DNA from: Haemophilus parainfluenzae
Lineage (GTDB): Bacteria; Pseudomonadota; Gammaproteobacteria; Enterobacterales; Pasteurellaceae
Assembly (NCBI RefSeq): GCF_003252725.1
Contig: NZ_QEPO01000002.1
Span: forward strand, 396,844 to 460,843
Reading direction: 5' to 3'
DNA length: 64,000 nt
The notes under the pieces were generated by a model, which saw only the letters and a program-made list of their open reading frames with translations, did not search any database and was not told the DNA's origin. The translations under genes were made by a program, and so were the position numbers. This document shows positions 41,708 to 53,849 of the stretch, one piece after another. Numbering within the stretch: the stretch's first letter is position 1; each line of letters starts with the position of its first letter.

Positions 41708-43258
41708 ATGAAAAATACCCCTTTTATTGCGGTGACCTCTCAACCGGTTCCCTATCACGCCGACACCACCGCAATTTTTAATACGCTTTGCAAACAGAAC
41801 TCAAATTCTCTTCTCCTCGACTCTGCCGAAATTGGCAGTAAAAATAGCTTACAGAGCCTTATTCTAATTAATGCTGCCGTTAAAATTACTTGTTTAGGCA
41901 ATCAGGTGACCTTTAGAGCACTGAATGCGAACGGAAAACAAGTATTAAACGAAATTCATCCTGTATTAAGCCAACTCGGTACCGTAAGTGCGGTTAATTT
42001 TGAGAATGAATTTTCTGTACAATTCGCGCCGCTCGACAATCAATTAGATGAAGACAGTAAATTACAAGCTGCAACCATTTTTGATGGACTTCGTGTAATT
42101 TCTAACCATTATCAACATAGCAGCACACCCGTTTTTTTAGGTGGTTTATTTGCTTATGATTTGGTAGCAAATTTTATTCCAATGCAAGGTGTTGAATTAA
42201 AAGATGATGGCATTAACTGCCCGGATTACAGTTTTTATCTCGCAGAAAATTTAATCACCATCGATCATCAAAGCCAACAAGCCACATTAAAAAGCTTTTG
42301 TTTTAGTCAAGAAGAACAAGTGGAAGTCGCGAAAACGGCACTTTCTATTGCCCAAAAATTAAAAAATATTGATGGCGTATTTTCCATTAAAGCAGCAAGT
42401 GATGAGGTCAGCACCAACTTTGAAGATCCTGAATTTATCGGTATTGTCAAAGCATTAAAACATCATATTAATATTGGTGATGTGTTCCAAATCGTGCCAT
42501 CTCGCCGTTTTTCATTAGCATGCCCGAATACCCTTGCGAGCTATGCGCAATTAAAACATAACAATCCAAGCCCTTACATGTTCTACATGAACGATGAGGA
42601 TTTCATTTTATTCGGTGCGTCACCAGAAAGTGCGCTGAAATATGCGCCAGATAATCGTCAATTAGAAATCTATCCAATTGCAGGTTCTCGCCCGCGTGGT
42701 TTTGATGCGCATGGCAATATTGACCCTGAATTGGATGCGCGTTTGGAATTAGAATTACGTCTTGATCATAAAGAGCAAGCTGAACATTTAATGTTAGTGG
42801 ATTTAGCCCGTAATGACATTGCTCGCGTGTGTCAAAGCGGTACACGTAAAGTTGCCGAATTAATGCAAGTGGATCGCTATTCTCATATTATGCATTTAGT
42901 TTCTCGCGTAGTGGGTAAACTTCGTCCTGAACTTGATGCCTTACATGCTTATCAAGCTTGCATGAATATGGGAACGTTAACTGGTGCGCCTAAAATCAAA
43001 GCGATGCAGTTAATTTATCAATTTGAACAGCAAAAACGTCACAGCTACGGTGGTGCTGTCGGCTATCTCACCTCTGATGGTCATTTTGATACCTGTATCG
43101 TGATTCGTTCTGCTTTTGTACAAAATGGCATTGCCCATATTCAAGCGGGTTGTGGTGAAGTGTTGGATTCTGATCCTCAAATGGAAGCGGATGAAACTCG
43201 CCATAAAGCGGCTGCAGTGCTTAAAGCAATCAAACAAATCAATACCCAAGCAAAATAA
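41708..43258 (+). CDS. trpE: Anthranilate synthase component I
   Basis: A 516-aa chorismate-binding enzyme that makes anthranilate with ammonia from TrpG. The N-terminal LLLDSAEIGSK is the tryptophan feedback-inhibition site. The C-terminal catalytic part has PIAGSRPRG and GAVGYLTSDG motifs. I use the ATG giving MKNTPFIAVTS; an in-frame TTG six bases earlier is unlikely. It is first in the trp cluster. Confidence 0.97.
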   Translation: MKNTPFIAVTSQPVPYHADTTAIFNTLCKQNSNSLLLDSAEIGSKNSLQSLILINAAVKITCLGNQVTFRALNANGKQVLNEIHPVLSQLGTVSAVNFENEFSVQFAPLDNQLDEDSKLQAATIFDGLRVISNHYQHSSTPVFLGGLFAYDLVANFIPMQGVELKDDGINCPDYSFYLAENLITIDHQSQQATLKSFCFSQEEQVEVAKTALSIAQKLKNIDGVFSIKAASDEVSTNFEDPEFIGIVKALKHHINIGDVFQIVPSRRFSLACPNTLASYAQLKHNNPSPYMFYMNDEDFILFGASPESALKYAPDNRQLEIYPIAGSRPRGFDAHGNIDPELDARLELELRLDHKEQAEHLMLVDLARNDIARVCQSGTRKVAELMQVDRYSHIMHLVSRVVGKLRPELDALHAYQACMNMGTLTGAPKIKAMQLIYQFEQQKRHSYGGAVGYLTSDGHFDTCIVIRSAFVQNGIAHIQAGCGEVLDSDPQMEADETRHKAAAVLKAIKQINTQAK

Positions 43259-43270
43259 GGACGATAAATT

Positions 43271-43855
43271 ATGGCTAATATTCTCTTTTTAGATAATTTT
43301 GATTCATTCACTTATAACTTAGTGGATCAATTCCGTGTGCTTGGGCATAACGTAAAAATTTATCGCAATGACACTAATTTAGAACAAGTGGTACAAGAGG
43401 CATCAAATACACCGGATACGATTCTTGCGCTCTCACCGGGACCAGGTACTCCGGCTGAAGCAGGTATCTTGCTCCCGCTCATTGAACGTTTAAAAAATGA
43501 TGTGCCAATTATTGGTATTTGCTTAGGCCATCAAGCGCTTATTCAAGCCTTTGGTGGAGAGGTTGTACATGCAGGCGAAGTATTACATGGTAAAGTATCG
43601 CGCATTCAACACGATAACCAAGCTATGTTTAAAGATATTGCCAACCCAATGCCTGTGGCACGTTATCACTCTTTAATGGGTAAAAATCTGCCTGACGAAT
43701 TTATTGTCAATGCCGATTACAATGGTATCGTGATGGCAATTCGTCATAAAACCTTGCCAATTTGTGCTTTCCAATTCCACCCAGAAAGTATCCTTACTGT
43801 GCAAGGTTCCAAATTATTACAACAATCTGTGGAATGGTTATTAAACAGAGATTAA
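43271..43855 (+). CDS. trpG: Anthranilate synthase component II
   Basis: A 194-aa class I glutamine amidotransferase that supplies ammonia to TrpE. The nucleophile Cys is in GICLGHQAL and the HxE pair in FQFHPESIL. It is a stand-alone TrpG, not fused to TrpD as in E. coli. Twelve bases separate it from trpE. Confidence 0.96.
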   Translation: MANILFLDNFDSFTYNLVDQFRVLGHNVKIYRNDTNLEQVVQEASNTPDTILALSPGPGTPAEAGILLPLIERLKNDVPIIGICLGHQALIQAFGGEVVHAGEVLHGKVSRIQHDNQAMFKDIANPMPVARYHSLMGKNLPDEFIVNADYNGIVMAIRHKTLPICAFQFHPESILTVQGSKLLQQSVEWLLNRD

Positions 43856-44251
<396 letters not shown>

Positions 44252-44262
44252 GGGATGAGATT

Positions 44263-45264
44263 ATGCAAACGGCTCAATTATTAGAACAACTTTACAGCGG
44301 AAAAACACTTAATAAAGAAGAAAGTGCGGTCATTTTTAATGCGATTATGCAAGGCGAACTGAATAACGAACAAATCGCTGCCATGCTGATTGCGTTAAAA
44401 GTACGTGGTGCTACTATCGATGAATTAAGTGGTGCGGTATCGGCATCCTTGCAAAATGCTAAATCATTCCCTCGTCCTGATTACCCTTTTGCGGATATTG
44501 TAGGAACGGGTGGCGATGGTCAAAATACCATTAATATTTCTACTGCTAGCGCCATTGTTGCAGCCTCTATGGGTGCAAAAGTAGCCAAACACGGTAACCG
44601 TAGCGTATCAAGTAAATCTGGTGCCAGTGATGTATTAACCGCACTCGGTGTAAATGTGAATGTTACACCAGAACAAGCTCGTCAAGCACTTGACGATATT
44701 GGCGTATGTTTCTTATTTGCTCAACAATATCATAGTGGATTTAAACATGTCGCCCCTGTTCGTGCGGCATTAAAAACGCGTACGCTTTTTAATATTTTAG
44801 GTCCATTAATTAACCCTGCTCGACCAACTTATCATTTGCTTGGCGTGTATGCCCCTGAATTAGTGAAAACCTATGCTGAAACCACTGTCGCATTAGGTCA
44901 TCAACATACTTTTGTGGTTCATGGTGCGGGTCTAGATGAAGTCGCCGTACATGGTGAAACGCAAGTGGCAGAAATTAAAAACGGCAAAATTGACTACTTC
45001 ACCTTAACACCAGAAGATTTTGGTTTAAAAACACAATCTTTAGAAAGTTTACGTGGTGGCGAACCACAAGAAAATGCCCAATATCTGACCGCACTTTTAC
45101 AAGGTAAAGGTAAAACTGAACATGCTAATGCGGTAGCCGCAAATGTGGCATTATTACTGAAATTATTTGGTCATGATGACTTAAAACAAAATGTTCAAAA
45201 TGTATTGGCTCATCTTGCATCAGGCAAAGCGTTTGAGACACTACAACATTTAACAAAATATTAA
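44263..45264 (+). CDS. trpD: Anthranilate phosphoribosyltransferase
   Basis: A 333-aa enzyme that joins anthranilate and PRPP. The motif [15 protein letters not shown] (residues about 79-93) binds PRPP, and [12 protein letters not shown] follows. Length matches stand-alone TrpD proteins (about 333-345 aa). Confidence 0.97.
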   Translation: MQTAQLLEQLYSGKTLNKEESAVIFNAIMQGELNNEQIAAMLIALKVRGATIDELSGAVSASLQNAKSFPRPDYPFADIVGTGGDGQNTINISTASAIVAASMGAKVAKHGNRSVSSKSGASDVLTALGVNVNVTPEQARQALDDIGVCFLFAQQYHSGFKHVAPVRAALKTRTLFNILGPLINPARPTYHLLGVYAPELVKTYAETTVALGHQHTFVVHGAGLDEVAVHGETQVAEIKNGKIDYFTLTPEDFGLKTQSLESLRGGEPQENAQYLTALLQGKGKTEHANAVAANVALLLKLFGHDDLKQNVQNVLAHLASGKAFETLQHLTKY

Positions 45265-45305
45265 GATAAAGGCTGATTTGATAAGCTACAATAAGAAGAA
45301 AGATT

Positions 45306-46742
45306 ATGATCACGCAAGATTTCACTAAACCAATTGACTCTGCGACGGTACTGCAAAAAATCGTCTTAGACAAAGCACAATGGGTTAAGGCAAAGGAAGC
45401 TGAATTTCCGCTTTCACAATTTAAAGAAAACATTCAAAAATCTGACCGCTCTTTTTATGATGCGTTGGCTAAAAGCCTCTATCAAAAACCGGCTTATATT
45501 TTAGAATGCAAGAAAGCTTCACCTTCTAAAGGATTAATTCGTGATGAATTTAATTTAGACGAAATCGCCAATGTGTATAAACATTATGCGTCAGCTGTTT
45601 CTGTGCTAACAGATGAGAAATACTTCCAAGGTAAATTTGACTATTTGCCGCAAGTACGTGACGTTGTCTCACAACCTGTATTGTGCAAAGATTTTATGAT
45701 TAGCGAATATCAGGTTTATCTCGCACGCTACTATCAAGCTGATGCTATTTTATTAATGCTTTCGGTAGTAAATGACGAAACCTATCGCGTATTGGCTGAT
45801 CTGGCGCATTCTCTCGGTATGGGCGTATTGACAGAAACCAGCAATGACGCAGAGTTTGAGCGTGCCCTTGCATTAGGTGCAAAAATTATCGGCGTCAACA
45901 ATCGTAATCTTCACGATCTCACCGTTGATTTAAACCGCGTGGTAGAACTCACACAAAAATATGCCGAGCGTATCCCCGCTGATGCACGTATTATCAGCGA
46001 ATCGGGTATTTATAATCACAGCCAAATTCGTGATTTGCAAAAAGTGGCACATGGCTTTTTAATCGGCAGCAGCCTAATGGGAAGTGCAGATTTAAATAAT
46101 GCTGTGCGTGAAGTGATTTTTGGCGAAAATAAAGTATGCGGTTTAACTCGCACGCAAGATGTCAAAGAGGTTTACGCAAACGGGGCATTATACGGCGGCT
46201 TAATTTTCGTCGAACATTCAAAACGTTGTGTGAGCCTACGTCAAGCTCAAGAATTAGTGACAGCATCACCACTTCGTTTTGTGGGCGTATTCCAGAATCA
46301 AGAAATTGATTTTATTGTAAAAATCGCTAAACAATTGCAGCTTTATGCGGTTCAGCTACACGGTTCAGAAACTGCTGAATTTATTACCGCACTTCGTCAC
46401 CAACTGCCTGAGAAAACTCAAATTTGGAAAGCCATTTCAATAGATACTGAAGCACAAAGTGCGGTTGATTTTACTGATGATTTAAATATTGCTCGCTATA
46501 TTTTCGATAGCCAATCCGCCAATCAGCAAGGTGGCACAGGAAAAACCTTTAATTGGTCCGTCATTCCTGAAAACTTGAAACACAAAATTATTTTGGCTGG
46601 TGGTATTTCACCCGACAATATTGAACAAGCCATTAAGCAAGGTTGCCTAGGGGTTGATCTCAATTCTGGTGTAGAAACTGCCGCAGGCGTAAAAGACAGC
46701 GAAAAAGTGCGGTCAGTTTTTAAAACGATTTTATCAAATTAA
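45306..46742 (+). CDS. trpCF: Bifunctional indole-3-glycerol phosphate synthase / phosphoribosylanthranilate isomerase
   Basis: A 478-aa fusion of two TIM barrels. The N-terminal TrpC part has [10 protein letters not shown] near residue 73 and ISESGIY near 237. The C-terminal TrpF part starts near 275 ([11 protein letters not shown]) and has AGGISPDNI and GVDLNSGVE. It catalyses two consecutive trp steps, as E. coli TrpC does (452 aa). It ends 23 bases before ydfG. Confidence 0.97.
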   Translation: MITQDFTKPIDSATVLQKIVLDKAQWVKAKEAEFPLSQFKENIQKSDRSFYDALAKSLYQKPAYILECKKASPSKGLIRDEFNLDEIANVYKHYASAVSVLTDEKYFQGKFDYLPQVRDVVSQPVLCKDFMISEYQVYLARYYQADAILLMLSVVNDETYRVLADLAHSLGMGVLTETSNDAEFERALALGAKIIGVNNRNLHDLTVDLNRVVELTQKYAERIPADARIISESGIYNHSQIRDLQKVAHGFLIGSSLMGSADLNNAVREVIFGENKVCGLTRTQDVKEVYANGALYGGLIFVEHSKRCVSLRQAQELVTASPLRFVGVFQNQEIDFIVKIAKQLQLYAVQLHGSETAEFITALRHQLPEKTQIWKAISIDTEAQSAVDFTDDLNIARYIFDSQSANQQGGTGKTFNWSVIPENLKHKIILAGGISPDNIEQAIKQGCLGVDLNSGVETAAGVKDSEKVRSVFKTILSN

Positions 46743-46765
46743 TCTGATTGCTAAGGGGAAGCATT

Positions 46766-47524
46766 ATGCAAAGAACAGCTTTAGTAACCGGCGCAACTGC
46801 CGGATTTGGTGCGGCAATTTGTCGCACCCTCATTGAAAATGGTTATCGTGTAATTGGCACAGGTCGCCGCGTAGCTCGTTTAGAACAATTACAACAAGAA
46901 TTAGGTAAAAACTTCCACTTTCTTGCCTTTGATATTTCAGATCGCCAAGCAACAGAAGATGCTTTCCATTCCCTTCCCGCTACTTGGCAATCCATTGATT
47001 TATTGGTGAATAATGCCGGTTTAGGATTAGGTTTAGAAAATGCAGATGAAGCGAGTTTAGACGATTGGATGCAAATGATTGATACCAATATTAAAGGTCT
47101 CGTCACCATCACTCGTCTTGTGTTACCGCAAATGGTTGAACGCAATTCAGGTCATATTATTAATTTAGGCTCAATTGCAGGTACTTATCCTTATCCAGGT
47201 GGCAATGTATACGGTGGCACTAAAGCTTTTATAAAACAATTTAGTTTAAATCTTCGAGCCGATCTTGCTGGTACACAAATTCGCGTGTCCAATATTGAAC
47301 CCGGTCTTTGTGGTGGAACTGAATTTTCTAATATCCGCTTTAAAGGTGATGATGCCCGAGCAAAAAAACTCTATGAAAATGTGGAATATGTCAGTCCACA
47401 AGATATTGCTAATATTGTGTTATGGCTCAATCAACAACCAGAACATGTCAATATTAATCGCATTGAAGTGATGCCTACCGCACAAACCTTTGCACCACTT
47501 AATGTCGCAAGAATTCAAAAATAA
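46766..47524 (+). CDS. ydfG: SDR-family NADP-dependent 3-hydroxy acid dehydrogenase (YdfG)
   Basis: A 252-aa short-chain dehydrogenase with the nucleotide loop TGATAGFGAAICR, NNAGLGLG and the catalytic YGGTK motif. E. coli YdfG oxidises L-allo-threonine and 3-hydroxy acids and also reduces malonic semialdehyde. I use the ATG at 46766, preceded by AAGGGGA. It lies inside the trp cluster between trpCF and trpB; it also precedes trpB in H. influenzae, from memory. No trp pathway role is known. Confidence 0.9.
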   Translation: MQRTALVTGATAGFGAAICRTLIENGYRVIGTGRRVARLEQLQQELGKNFHFLAFDISDRQATEDAFHSLPATWQSIDLLVNNAGLGLGLENADEASLDDWMQMIDTNIKGLVTITRLVLPQMVERNSGHIINLGSIAGTYPYPGGNVYGGTKAFIKQFSLNLRADLAGTQIRVSNIEPGLCGGTEFSNIRFKGDDARAKKLYENVEYVSPQDIANIVLWLNQQPEHVNINRIEVMPTAQTFAPLNVARIQK

Positions 47525-47536
47525 CAAGGAAATATT

Positions 47537-48733
47537 ATGTCAGAAACCCTTTTAAATCCTTATTTCGGTGAATTTGGCGGAATGTATGTACCGGAAATTC
47601 TCGTACCGGTACTACAACAGCTAGAAAAAGCCTTTGTTGAAGCAAAAGACGATCCTGAATTCCAACGTGAATTTCAAGATTTACTTAAAAATTATGCAGG
47701 CAGACCAACCGCCCTTACCCTTTGCCGTAATTTAACCAAAGGGACAAAAGCAAAAATTTATTTAAAACGTGAAGATTTACTTCACGGTGGTGCCCATAAA
47801 ACCAACCAAGTGTTAGGTCAAATTTTATTAGCAAAACGCATGGGTAAAACACGTATTATCGCCGAAACCGGTGCAGGCCAACATGGCGTAGCTACAGCTC
47901 TTGCTTGTGCAATGTTAGATATGCCTTGTCGTGTTTATATGGGTGCAAAAGACGTAGAACGTCAATCACCAAACGTATTCCGTATGCGTTTGATGGGTGC
48001 AGAAGTGATTCCTGTACAAAAAGGTTCTTGCTCATTGAAAGATGCATGCTGTGAAGCAATGCGTGATTGGTCAGCCAACTATGAAAACACCCATTATTTA
48101 TTGGGTACAGCTGCAGGCCCTCATCCATTCCCAACCATTGTACGTGAATTCCAAAAAATGATTGGTGAAGAAACTAAACGTCAAATTTTAGAAAAAGAAG
48201 GCCGTTTACCGGATGCTGTCATCGCGGCAGTTGGTGGTGGTTCCAATGCGATTGGTATGTTTACTGATTTTATTGATGAAAAAGGCGTACGCTTAATTGG
48301 TGTGGAACCTGCTGGTCATGGTATCGAAAGTGGTGAACATGGTGCACCATTAGGCCATGCAAAAGTGGGTATTTATTTCGGTATGAAATCACCTTTAATG
48401 CAAACTGAAGATGGTCAAGTGGAAGAATCCTACTCTATTTCTGCTGGATTAGACTTCCCTTCTGTTGGGCCTCAACATGCTTACTTGCAAAGTATTGGTC
48501 GTGCAGAATACCCAAGTATTACAGATGATGAAGCATTAAACGCTTTCCAAGAATTAGCAAAACATGAAGGAATTATTCCTGCATTGGAAAGTTCTCATGC
48601 ATTAGCACATGCGCTAAAAATGATTCATCAAGAACCGAATAAAGAACAAATTTTAGTGGTGAATCTCTCTGGTCGTGGTGATAAAGATATTTTCACCGTT
48701 GATAAAGTTTTAAAAGAAAAAGGAATGCAATAA
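47537..48733 (+). CDS. trpB: Tryptophan synthase beta chain
   Basis: A 398-aa PLP enzyme that joins indole and serine. The PLP lysine is K88 in GGAHKTNQ, the phosphate loop is GGGSNAIG near residue 233, and [14 protein letters not shown] is conserved. The stop codon shares one base with the trpA ATG, giving coupled translation of the two subunits. Confidence 0.98.
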   Translation: MSETLLNPYFGEFGGMYVPEILVPVLQQLEKAFVEAKDDPEFQREFQDLLKNYAGRPTALTLCRNLTKGTKAKIYLKREDLLHGGAHKTNQVLGQILLAKRMGKTRIIAETGAGQHGVATALACAMLDMPCRVYMGAKDVERQSPNVFRMRLMGAEVIPVQKGSCSLKDACCEAMRDWSANYENTHYLLGTAAGPHPFPTIVREFQKMIGEETKRQILEKEGRLPDAVIAAVGGGSNAIGMFTDFIDEKGVRLIGVEPAGHGIESGEHGAPLGHAKVGIYFGMKSPLMQTEDGQVEESYSISAGLDFPSVGPQHAYLQSIGRAEYPSITDDEALNAFQELAKHEGIIPALESSHALAHALKMIHQEPNKEQILVVNLSGRGDKDIFTVDKVLKEKGMQ

Positions 48734-49539
48734 TGAGCCGTTTTGAAACTAAATTTGCAGAACTTGCAGCGAAAAAAGAAGGGGCTTTTGTACCTTTCGT
48801 GACATTATGCGATCCAACATTTGATCGCTCTTTTGAGATTATTTGCACGTTAGTCGAAAATGGCGCAGATGCTTTGGAATTAGGCTTTCCATTTTCTGAT
48901 CCATTATTAGACGGCCCTGTTATTCAAGCGGCTAATAACCGTGCGCTCAATGCGGGTCATAGCACTGAAGACAGCTTTAAATTACTCGCTAAAGTGCGGT
49001 CAAAATATCCTGAGATTCCGATTAGTTTACTTCTTTGTGCGAATTTAATTTTTGCGAAAGGCTTAGATAATTTCTATCAACGCTGTGCAGAAGTCGGCGT
49101 AGATGCGGTTTTAGTGGCAGATATTCCACTATTGGCAAAAGAAGACTATGTTCAAGCTGCTAAAAAGCATGACATTCAACCTGTCTTTATTTGCCCACCA
49201 AATGCTGATGCAAAAACCGTACAAGGTGTTGCTGAAAACAGCGAAGGCTATACCTATTTAGTTTCTCGTGCAGGTGTGACAAGTGCAGATAATCAAGCTC
49301 ATGCTGCAAACTTAGATACACTTGTAGAACAACTTAAAGCCCATAAGGCGCCACCAATTCTACAAGGTTTTGGTATTGCTCAATCATCTCAAGTGAAAGA
49401 AGCCCTTCAACTAGGGGCAGCAGGTGCAATTTCAGGATCCGCGACCGTAAAAATTATTGAGCGAAACTTAGACAATCAAGCTCAATGCTTGTCTGAACTC
49501 GCCGAGTTTGTTCGCAATATGAAAGCAGCAACCAAATAA
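48733..49539 (+). CDS. trpA: Tryptophan synthase alpha chain
   Basis: A 268-aa TIM-barrel subunit that releases indole from indole-3-glycerol phosphate. Catalytic residues E49 and D60 are in [14 protein letters not shown] at exactly the E. coli positions. It is the last gene of the cluster and is followed by a USS-pair terminator. Confidence 0.98.
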   Translation: MSRFETKFAELAAKKEGAFVPFVTLCDPTFDRSFEIICTLVENGADALELGFPFSDPLLDGPVIQAANNRALNAGHSTEDSFKLLAKVRSKYPEIPISLLLCANLIFAKGLDNFYQRCAEVGVDAVLVADIPLLAKEDYVQAAKKHDIQPVFICPPNADAKTVQGVAENSEGYTYLVSRAGVTSADNQAHAANLDTLVEQLKAHKAPPILQGFGIAQSSQVKEALQLGAAGAISGSATVKIIERNLDNQAQCLSELAEFVRNMKAATK

Positions 49540-49544
49540 TAAAT

Positions 49545-49577
49545 AAAAAAAGTGCGGTTAAAATTAACCGCACTTTT
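49545..49577. terminator. Bidirectional USS-pair terminator after trpA
   Basis: AAAAAAGTGCGGTTA and its complement form a perfect hairpin between the convergent trpA and sspB genes, with A and T runs on both sides. Confidence 0.85.
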
Positions 49578-49589
49578 ATTTTTCTTTCA

Positions 49590-50036
49590 TTAATCCACAA
49601 TTCGTAAATGAGATGCTGATTTCTGTGGTTTCTTTTCAGCCTTAGGCTTATCTACCGCTTCTGCAAAACTTAATGGCTGTTCTGATGTTGGCTCACGATT
49701 TAATTCATCGTAAATTTCTTCTGGCTCAAACATTACGCCATCACCATTTTCACGCGCATAAATAGCTAAAGCGGCGCCCATTGGAATATATAACTCACGA
49801 GCCACACCTTGGAAACGTGCATTAAACTGAATAAAGTCATTCGTTAATTGTAAATTCCCAGTCGCCCCAGCAGAAAGATTTAAAACTATTTGTCCATCTT
49901 TCACATATTCCACAGGCACATTGGTACCATAATAATTAGCATCCACCACTAAATATGGGGTGAAATCGTTATCCACTAGCCAATCATAATAGGCTCTTAG
50001 TAAATAAGGGCGTTTTGGAGAAGGTGTGTGGGCCAT
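49590..50036 (-). CDS. sspB: ClpXP adaptor SspB
   Basis: A 148-aa adaptor that tethers ssrA-tagged proteins to ClpXP. The N-terminal folded domain (RPYLLRAYYDWLVDNDFTPY) binds the tag. The flexible tail ends in the ClpX-binding peptide SHLRIVD. The ATG overlaps the sspA stop by one base. Confidence 0.96.
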   Translation of the reverse strand: MAHTPSPKRPYLLRAYYDWLVDNDFTPYLVVDANYYGTNVPVEYVKDGQIVLNLSAGATGNLQLTNDFIQFNARFQGVARELYIPMGAALAIYARENGDGVMFEPEEIYDELNREPTSEQPLSFAEAVDKPKAEKKPQKSASHLRIVD

Positions 50037-50674
50037 TATTTATCATCCATTAAATTTTTAGGTGCAGCTTCACCTACAGATTGTAAGAATGAATCACGGC
50101 TAAATACACGATCCATATAGCCTTTGATTGCTTTGCTTCCTGTACCGCTGAATTCAACGCCCATATTACGTAGTTTCCATAATAACGGTGCAACATAGCA
50201 ATCAACCAAGCCAAACTCTTCGCTCATAAAATAAGGGGTTTGTTGGAAGATAACAGATACCGCTAGCAATTCTTCTTTTAACTGTTTTAACGCCTCTTCA
50301 CGTTCAACTTCCGTGCCTTTTTCAGCAATTTCTAATGTCGGATACCAATCTTGTTCGATACGTAACATTAAAAGACGGCTTTTCGCACGAGAAACGGGAT
50401 AAACTGGCATAAGTGGAGGATGTGGAAAACGCTCATCAAGATATTCCATAATAATGCGTGAGCTGAATAATACTAAATCACGATCCACCAATGTTGGTAA
50501 TGTGCCGTAAGGATTTAATTCCATTAAATCTTCTGATAATGCTTGCAAATCAACTTCTTCGTTTTCGTAAGCAACACCTTTTTCAGCTAAGACAATTTTT
50601 ACCTGATGGCAGTAAATGTCATTTTTATTTGAAAAAAGAGTCATTACTGAACGTTTACTTGATGCATTGGACAT
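50036..50674 (-). CDS. sspA: Stringent starvation protein A
   Basis: A 212-aa glutathione-S-transferase-fold protein that binds RNA polymerase and acts in starvation and acid responses. The N-terminal KRSVMTLFSNKNDIYCHQ is conserved with E. coli SspA, as is the GTLPTLVDRDLVLF GST motif. It is first of the sspAB pair. rpsI-rplM lies upstream on the same strand but ends in its own terminator. Confidence 0.96.
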   Translation of the reverse strand: MSNASSKRSVMTLFSNKNDIYCHQVKIVLAEKGVAYENEEVDLQALSEDLMELNPYGTLPTLVDRDLVLFSSRIIMEYLDERFPHPPLMPVYPVSRAKSRLLMLRIEQDWYPTLEIAEKGTEVEREEALKQLKEELLAVSVIFQQTPYFMSEEFGLVDCYVAPLLWKLRNMGVEFSGTGSKAIKGYMDRVFSRDSFLQSVGEAAPKNLMDDK

Positions 50675-50856
50675 TTATTCCTCCGAAGATCCAAAATAAT
50701 TTATATACTTCTACTAAAAGTGGGCGATTATTTTAACATAACCGAGAGCTAAATTGCCAATATTTTCTTATTTTCTTTTTAAAATCAATCAATTACAAAT
50801 AAGAAACAAGAAATCAAAGAGCGGTAATTTTAAATTAATTTGTTTTTACAGATATA

Positions 50857-50886
50857 AAAAAAGCAGAGATTGCTCTCTGCTTTCTT
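50857..50886 (-). terminator. Terminator after rpsI
   Basis: AAAGCAGAGA (50860-50869) pairs with TCTCTGCTTT (50874-50883) around TTGC. The minus-strand transcript has seven T after the stem. Confidence 0.88.
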
Positions 50887-50903
50887 GAAACGATAATAAA
50901 AAA

Positions 50904-51296
50904 TTAACGTTTGGAGTATTGTGGACGACGACGTGCTTTGTGTAAACCAACTTTTTTGCGTTCAACGCGACGTGCGTCACGAGTAACGAAGCCAGCTGCA
51001 CGAAGAGCAGGACGTAAAGTCTCATCATATTCCATTAATGCACGAGTGATACCGTGACGGATTGCACCCGCTTGACCAGAAATACCACCACCTTTAACAG
51101 TGATATATAGGTCTAATTTATCAGTTAATTCCACTAATTCTAACGGTTGACGTACGATCATACGAGCTGTTTCGCGACCGAAATATACGTCTAATTCACG
51201 TTGGTTGATAGTGATTTTACCACTGCCCGGTTTGATAAATACACGAGCTGAAGAGCTTTTGCGGCGACCAGTGCCGTAGTTTTGATTCTCTGCCAT
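50904..51296 (-). CDS. rpsI: Ribosomal protein S9
   Basis: A 130-aa 30S protein with the conserved [12 protein letters not shown] start and the basic C-terminal tail ending SKR that reaches the P site. It follows rplM by 16 bases, the universal rplM-rpsI pair. Confidence 0.98.
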   Translation of the reverse strand: MAENQNYGTGRRKSSSARVFIKPGSGKITINQRELDVYFGRETARMIVRQPLELVELTDKLDLYITVKGGGISGQAGAIRHGITRALMEYDETLRPALRAAGFVTRDARRVERKKVGLHKARRRPQYSKR

Positions 51297-51312
51297 TTCC
51301 TAAACCTCGTGA

Positions 51313-51744
<432 letters not shown>

Positions 51745-51845
51745 TTAATTACCAAAATATAAGTTTGATACCCAGTGTTCCATATTATTTGAAACACAAC
51801 CATTAATCTTAATCTCCACCCCTTCGAGTGTGATCTCGATAAAAT

Positions 51846-51913
51846 AATGCACGGTGGGAATCCGTGCATTTACAGGGTCGGCGTATTATACCTATTTTTA
51901 GCCAAAATGCTAA
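51846..51913 (-). promoter_or_regulatory. rplM-rpsI promoter and leader hairpin
   Basis: On the minus strand TTAGCA (51908-51913), 17 bases and a perfect TATAAT (51885-51890) precede a GC-rich discriminator (ACGCCGACC), the feature of stringently controlled ribosomal promoters. The leader then forms a 9-bp stem (51846-51854 with 51862-51870). A role in L13 autoregulation is by analogy to E. coli. Confidence 0.65.
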
Positions 51914-52036
51914 CTTTTTGTGCAAATAAATTGATTTTCTTTTAAAATACAACGCGTAATAAATAATCATTAATTTCATTCATCATTTTGATGAAATCAT
52001 TGAAATTGACGCATATTAGTTCTTGTCTTATGATAA

Positions 52037-52960
<924 letters not shown>

Positions 52961-52963
52961 AAG

Positions 52964-52996
52964 AAAAAGTGCGGTTAAAATTAACCGCACTTTTTT
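52964..52996. terminator. Bidirectional USS-pair terminator after metF
   Basis: AAAAAGTGCGGTTA (52964-52977) and TAACCGCACTTTTT (52982-52995) form a hairpin between convergent metF and the NlpC/P60 gene. Confidence 0.85.
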
Positions 52997-53003
52997 ACTT
53001 TCA

Positions 53004-53489
53004 CTATACTCGTCTAACTTGCCAAAAAGCTTTTTTCCAATAAGGGCTATTCATCGAAGAATAAATCACCCCACCTTTGGTTGAAGCATGTAAAAACTTA
53101 TCTTCTTTTACATAAATCCCAACATGGTAGCCATTTGGTCCTCGCCCTGTCTTAAAGAAAATTAAATCGCCCGTTTGGATATCTTCTTTGCGAACAAGTT
53201 TTCCATAACCCGCTTGATCTTTCGTTGTACGAGGAAGGCGAATGTTAAAACGGTCAATAAAGGTCTTTTGCACAAAACCCGAACAATCGATACCACCACG
53301 AGATTGCCCGCCTAAAACATATGGTGTACCCGCCCATTCATATTGTTGTTCACTTAACATAGCAATGGCCATAATAGGATCACCAATCTGACCTTTATAG
53401 TTCATTGCATAATCTTCACGAATACCACTTGAACAAGCAAAAAGTAAAAAACTTCCCGCGACTAAAAAAGCACATTTAATCTTATTCAT
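53004..53489 (-). CDS. nlpC: NlpC/P60-family lipoprotein
   Basis: A 161-aa secreted cysteine peptidase of the cell-wall endopeptidase family. The signal peptide ends in a lipobox LLFAC with the lipidated C19. The catalytic residues are C69 in GIDCSGF, H122 in YHVGIY and H134 in LHAST. I use the ATG giving MNKIKCAFLV; the longer frame adds 13 residues that would spoil the signal peptide. Similar to E. coli NlpC and Spr/MepS. It lies downstream of ihfA, separated by a USS pair. The choice of nlpC over mepS is tentative. Confidence 0.88.
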   Translation of the reverse strand: MNKIKCAFLVAGSFLLFACSSGIREDYAMNYKGQIGDPIMAIAMLSEQQYEWAGTPYVLGGQSRGGIDCSGFVQKTFIDRFNIRLPRTTKDQAGYGKLVRKEDIQTGDLIFFKTGRGPNGYHVGIYVKEDKFLHASTKGGVIYSSMNSPYWKKAFWQVRRV

Positions 53490-53502
53490 GTTCAATCCTG
53501 AC

Positions 53503-53532
53503 AAAAGTGCGGTCAAAAACGACCGCACTTTT
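53503..53532 (-). terminator. USS-pair hairpin between ihfA and nlpC
   Basis: AAAAGTGCGGTC (53503-53514) and GACCGCACTTTT (53521-53532) form a perfect 12-bp stem four bases beyond the ihfA stop. Confidence 0.75.
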
Positions 53533-53536
53533 CTTA

Positions 53537-53836
53537 CTATTGTTTTGGCTTGGTGTTTTCCACACGAGCACGTAATTTTTGCCCTGGCTTGAATGCCACT
53601 ACTCGGCGAGCAGAAACAGGAATGCTTTCACCTGTTTTTGGATTACGCCCCGGACGGGAAGCTTTATTACGAAGTTCAAAATTACCAAAACCTGATAATT
53701 TTACTTCACCACCAGATTCTAACGATAAACGAATTTCCTCAAAAAAGTCTTCCACTAATGCTTTAGCTTCAGCTTTTTGTAATTGATACTTATCTAATAA
53801 GTATTCAGTAATATCAATTTTTGTAATCGTTGCCAT
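53537..53836 (-). CDS. ihfA: Integration host factor alpha subunit
   Basis: A 99-aa DNA-bending protein starting [14 protein letters not shown]. The beta-arm segment [14 protein letters not shown] carries the intercalating Pro in GRNPKTG. I use the ATG at 53836, the family start; the longer frame reads back into pheT. It ends pheS-pheT-ihfA. IHF is relevant to the prophage here, whose early control region has a consensus IHF site. Confidence 0.97.
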   Translation of the reverse strand: MATITKIDITEYLLDKYQLQKAEAKALVEDFFEEIRLSLESGGEVKLSGFGNFELRNKASRPGRNPKTGESIPVSARRVVAFKPGQKLRARVENTKPKQ

Positions 53837-53849
53837 GTTAGTCTCCTGT

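Noticed and set aside
42603..42845. Frames of 70-120 codons on the strand opposite trpE, ybhK and other genes
   Set aside because: These are shadows of strongly conserved genes.
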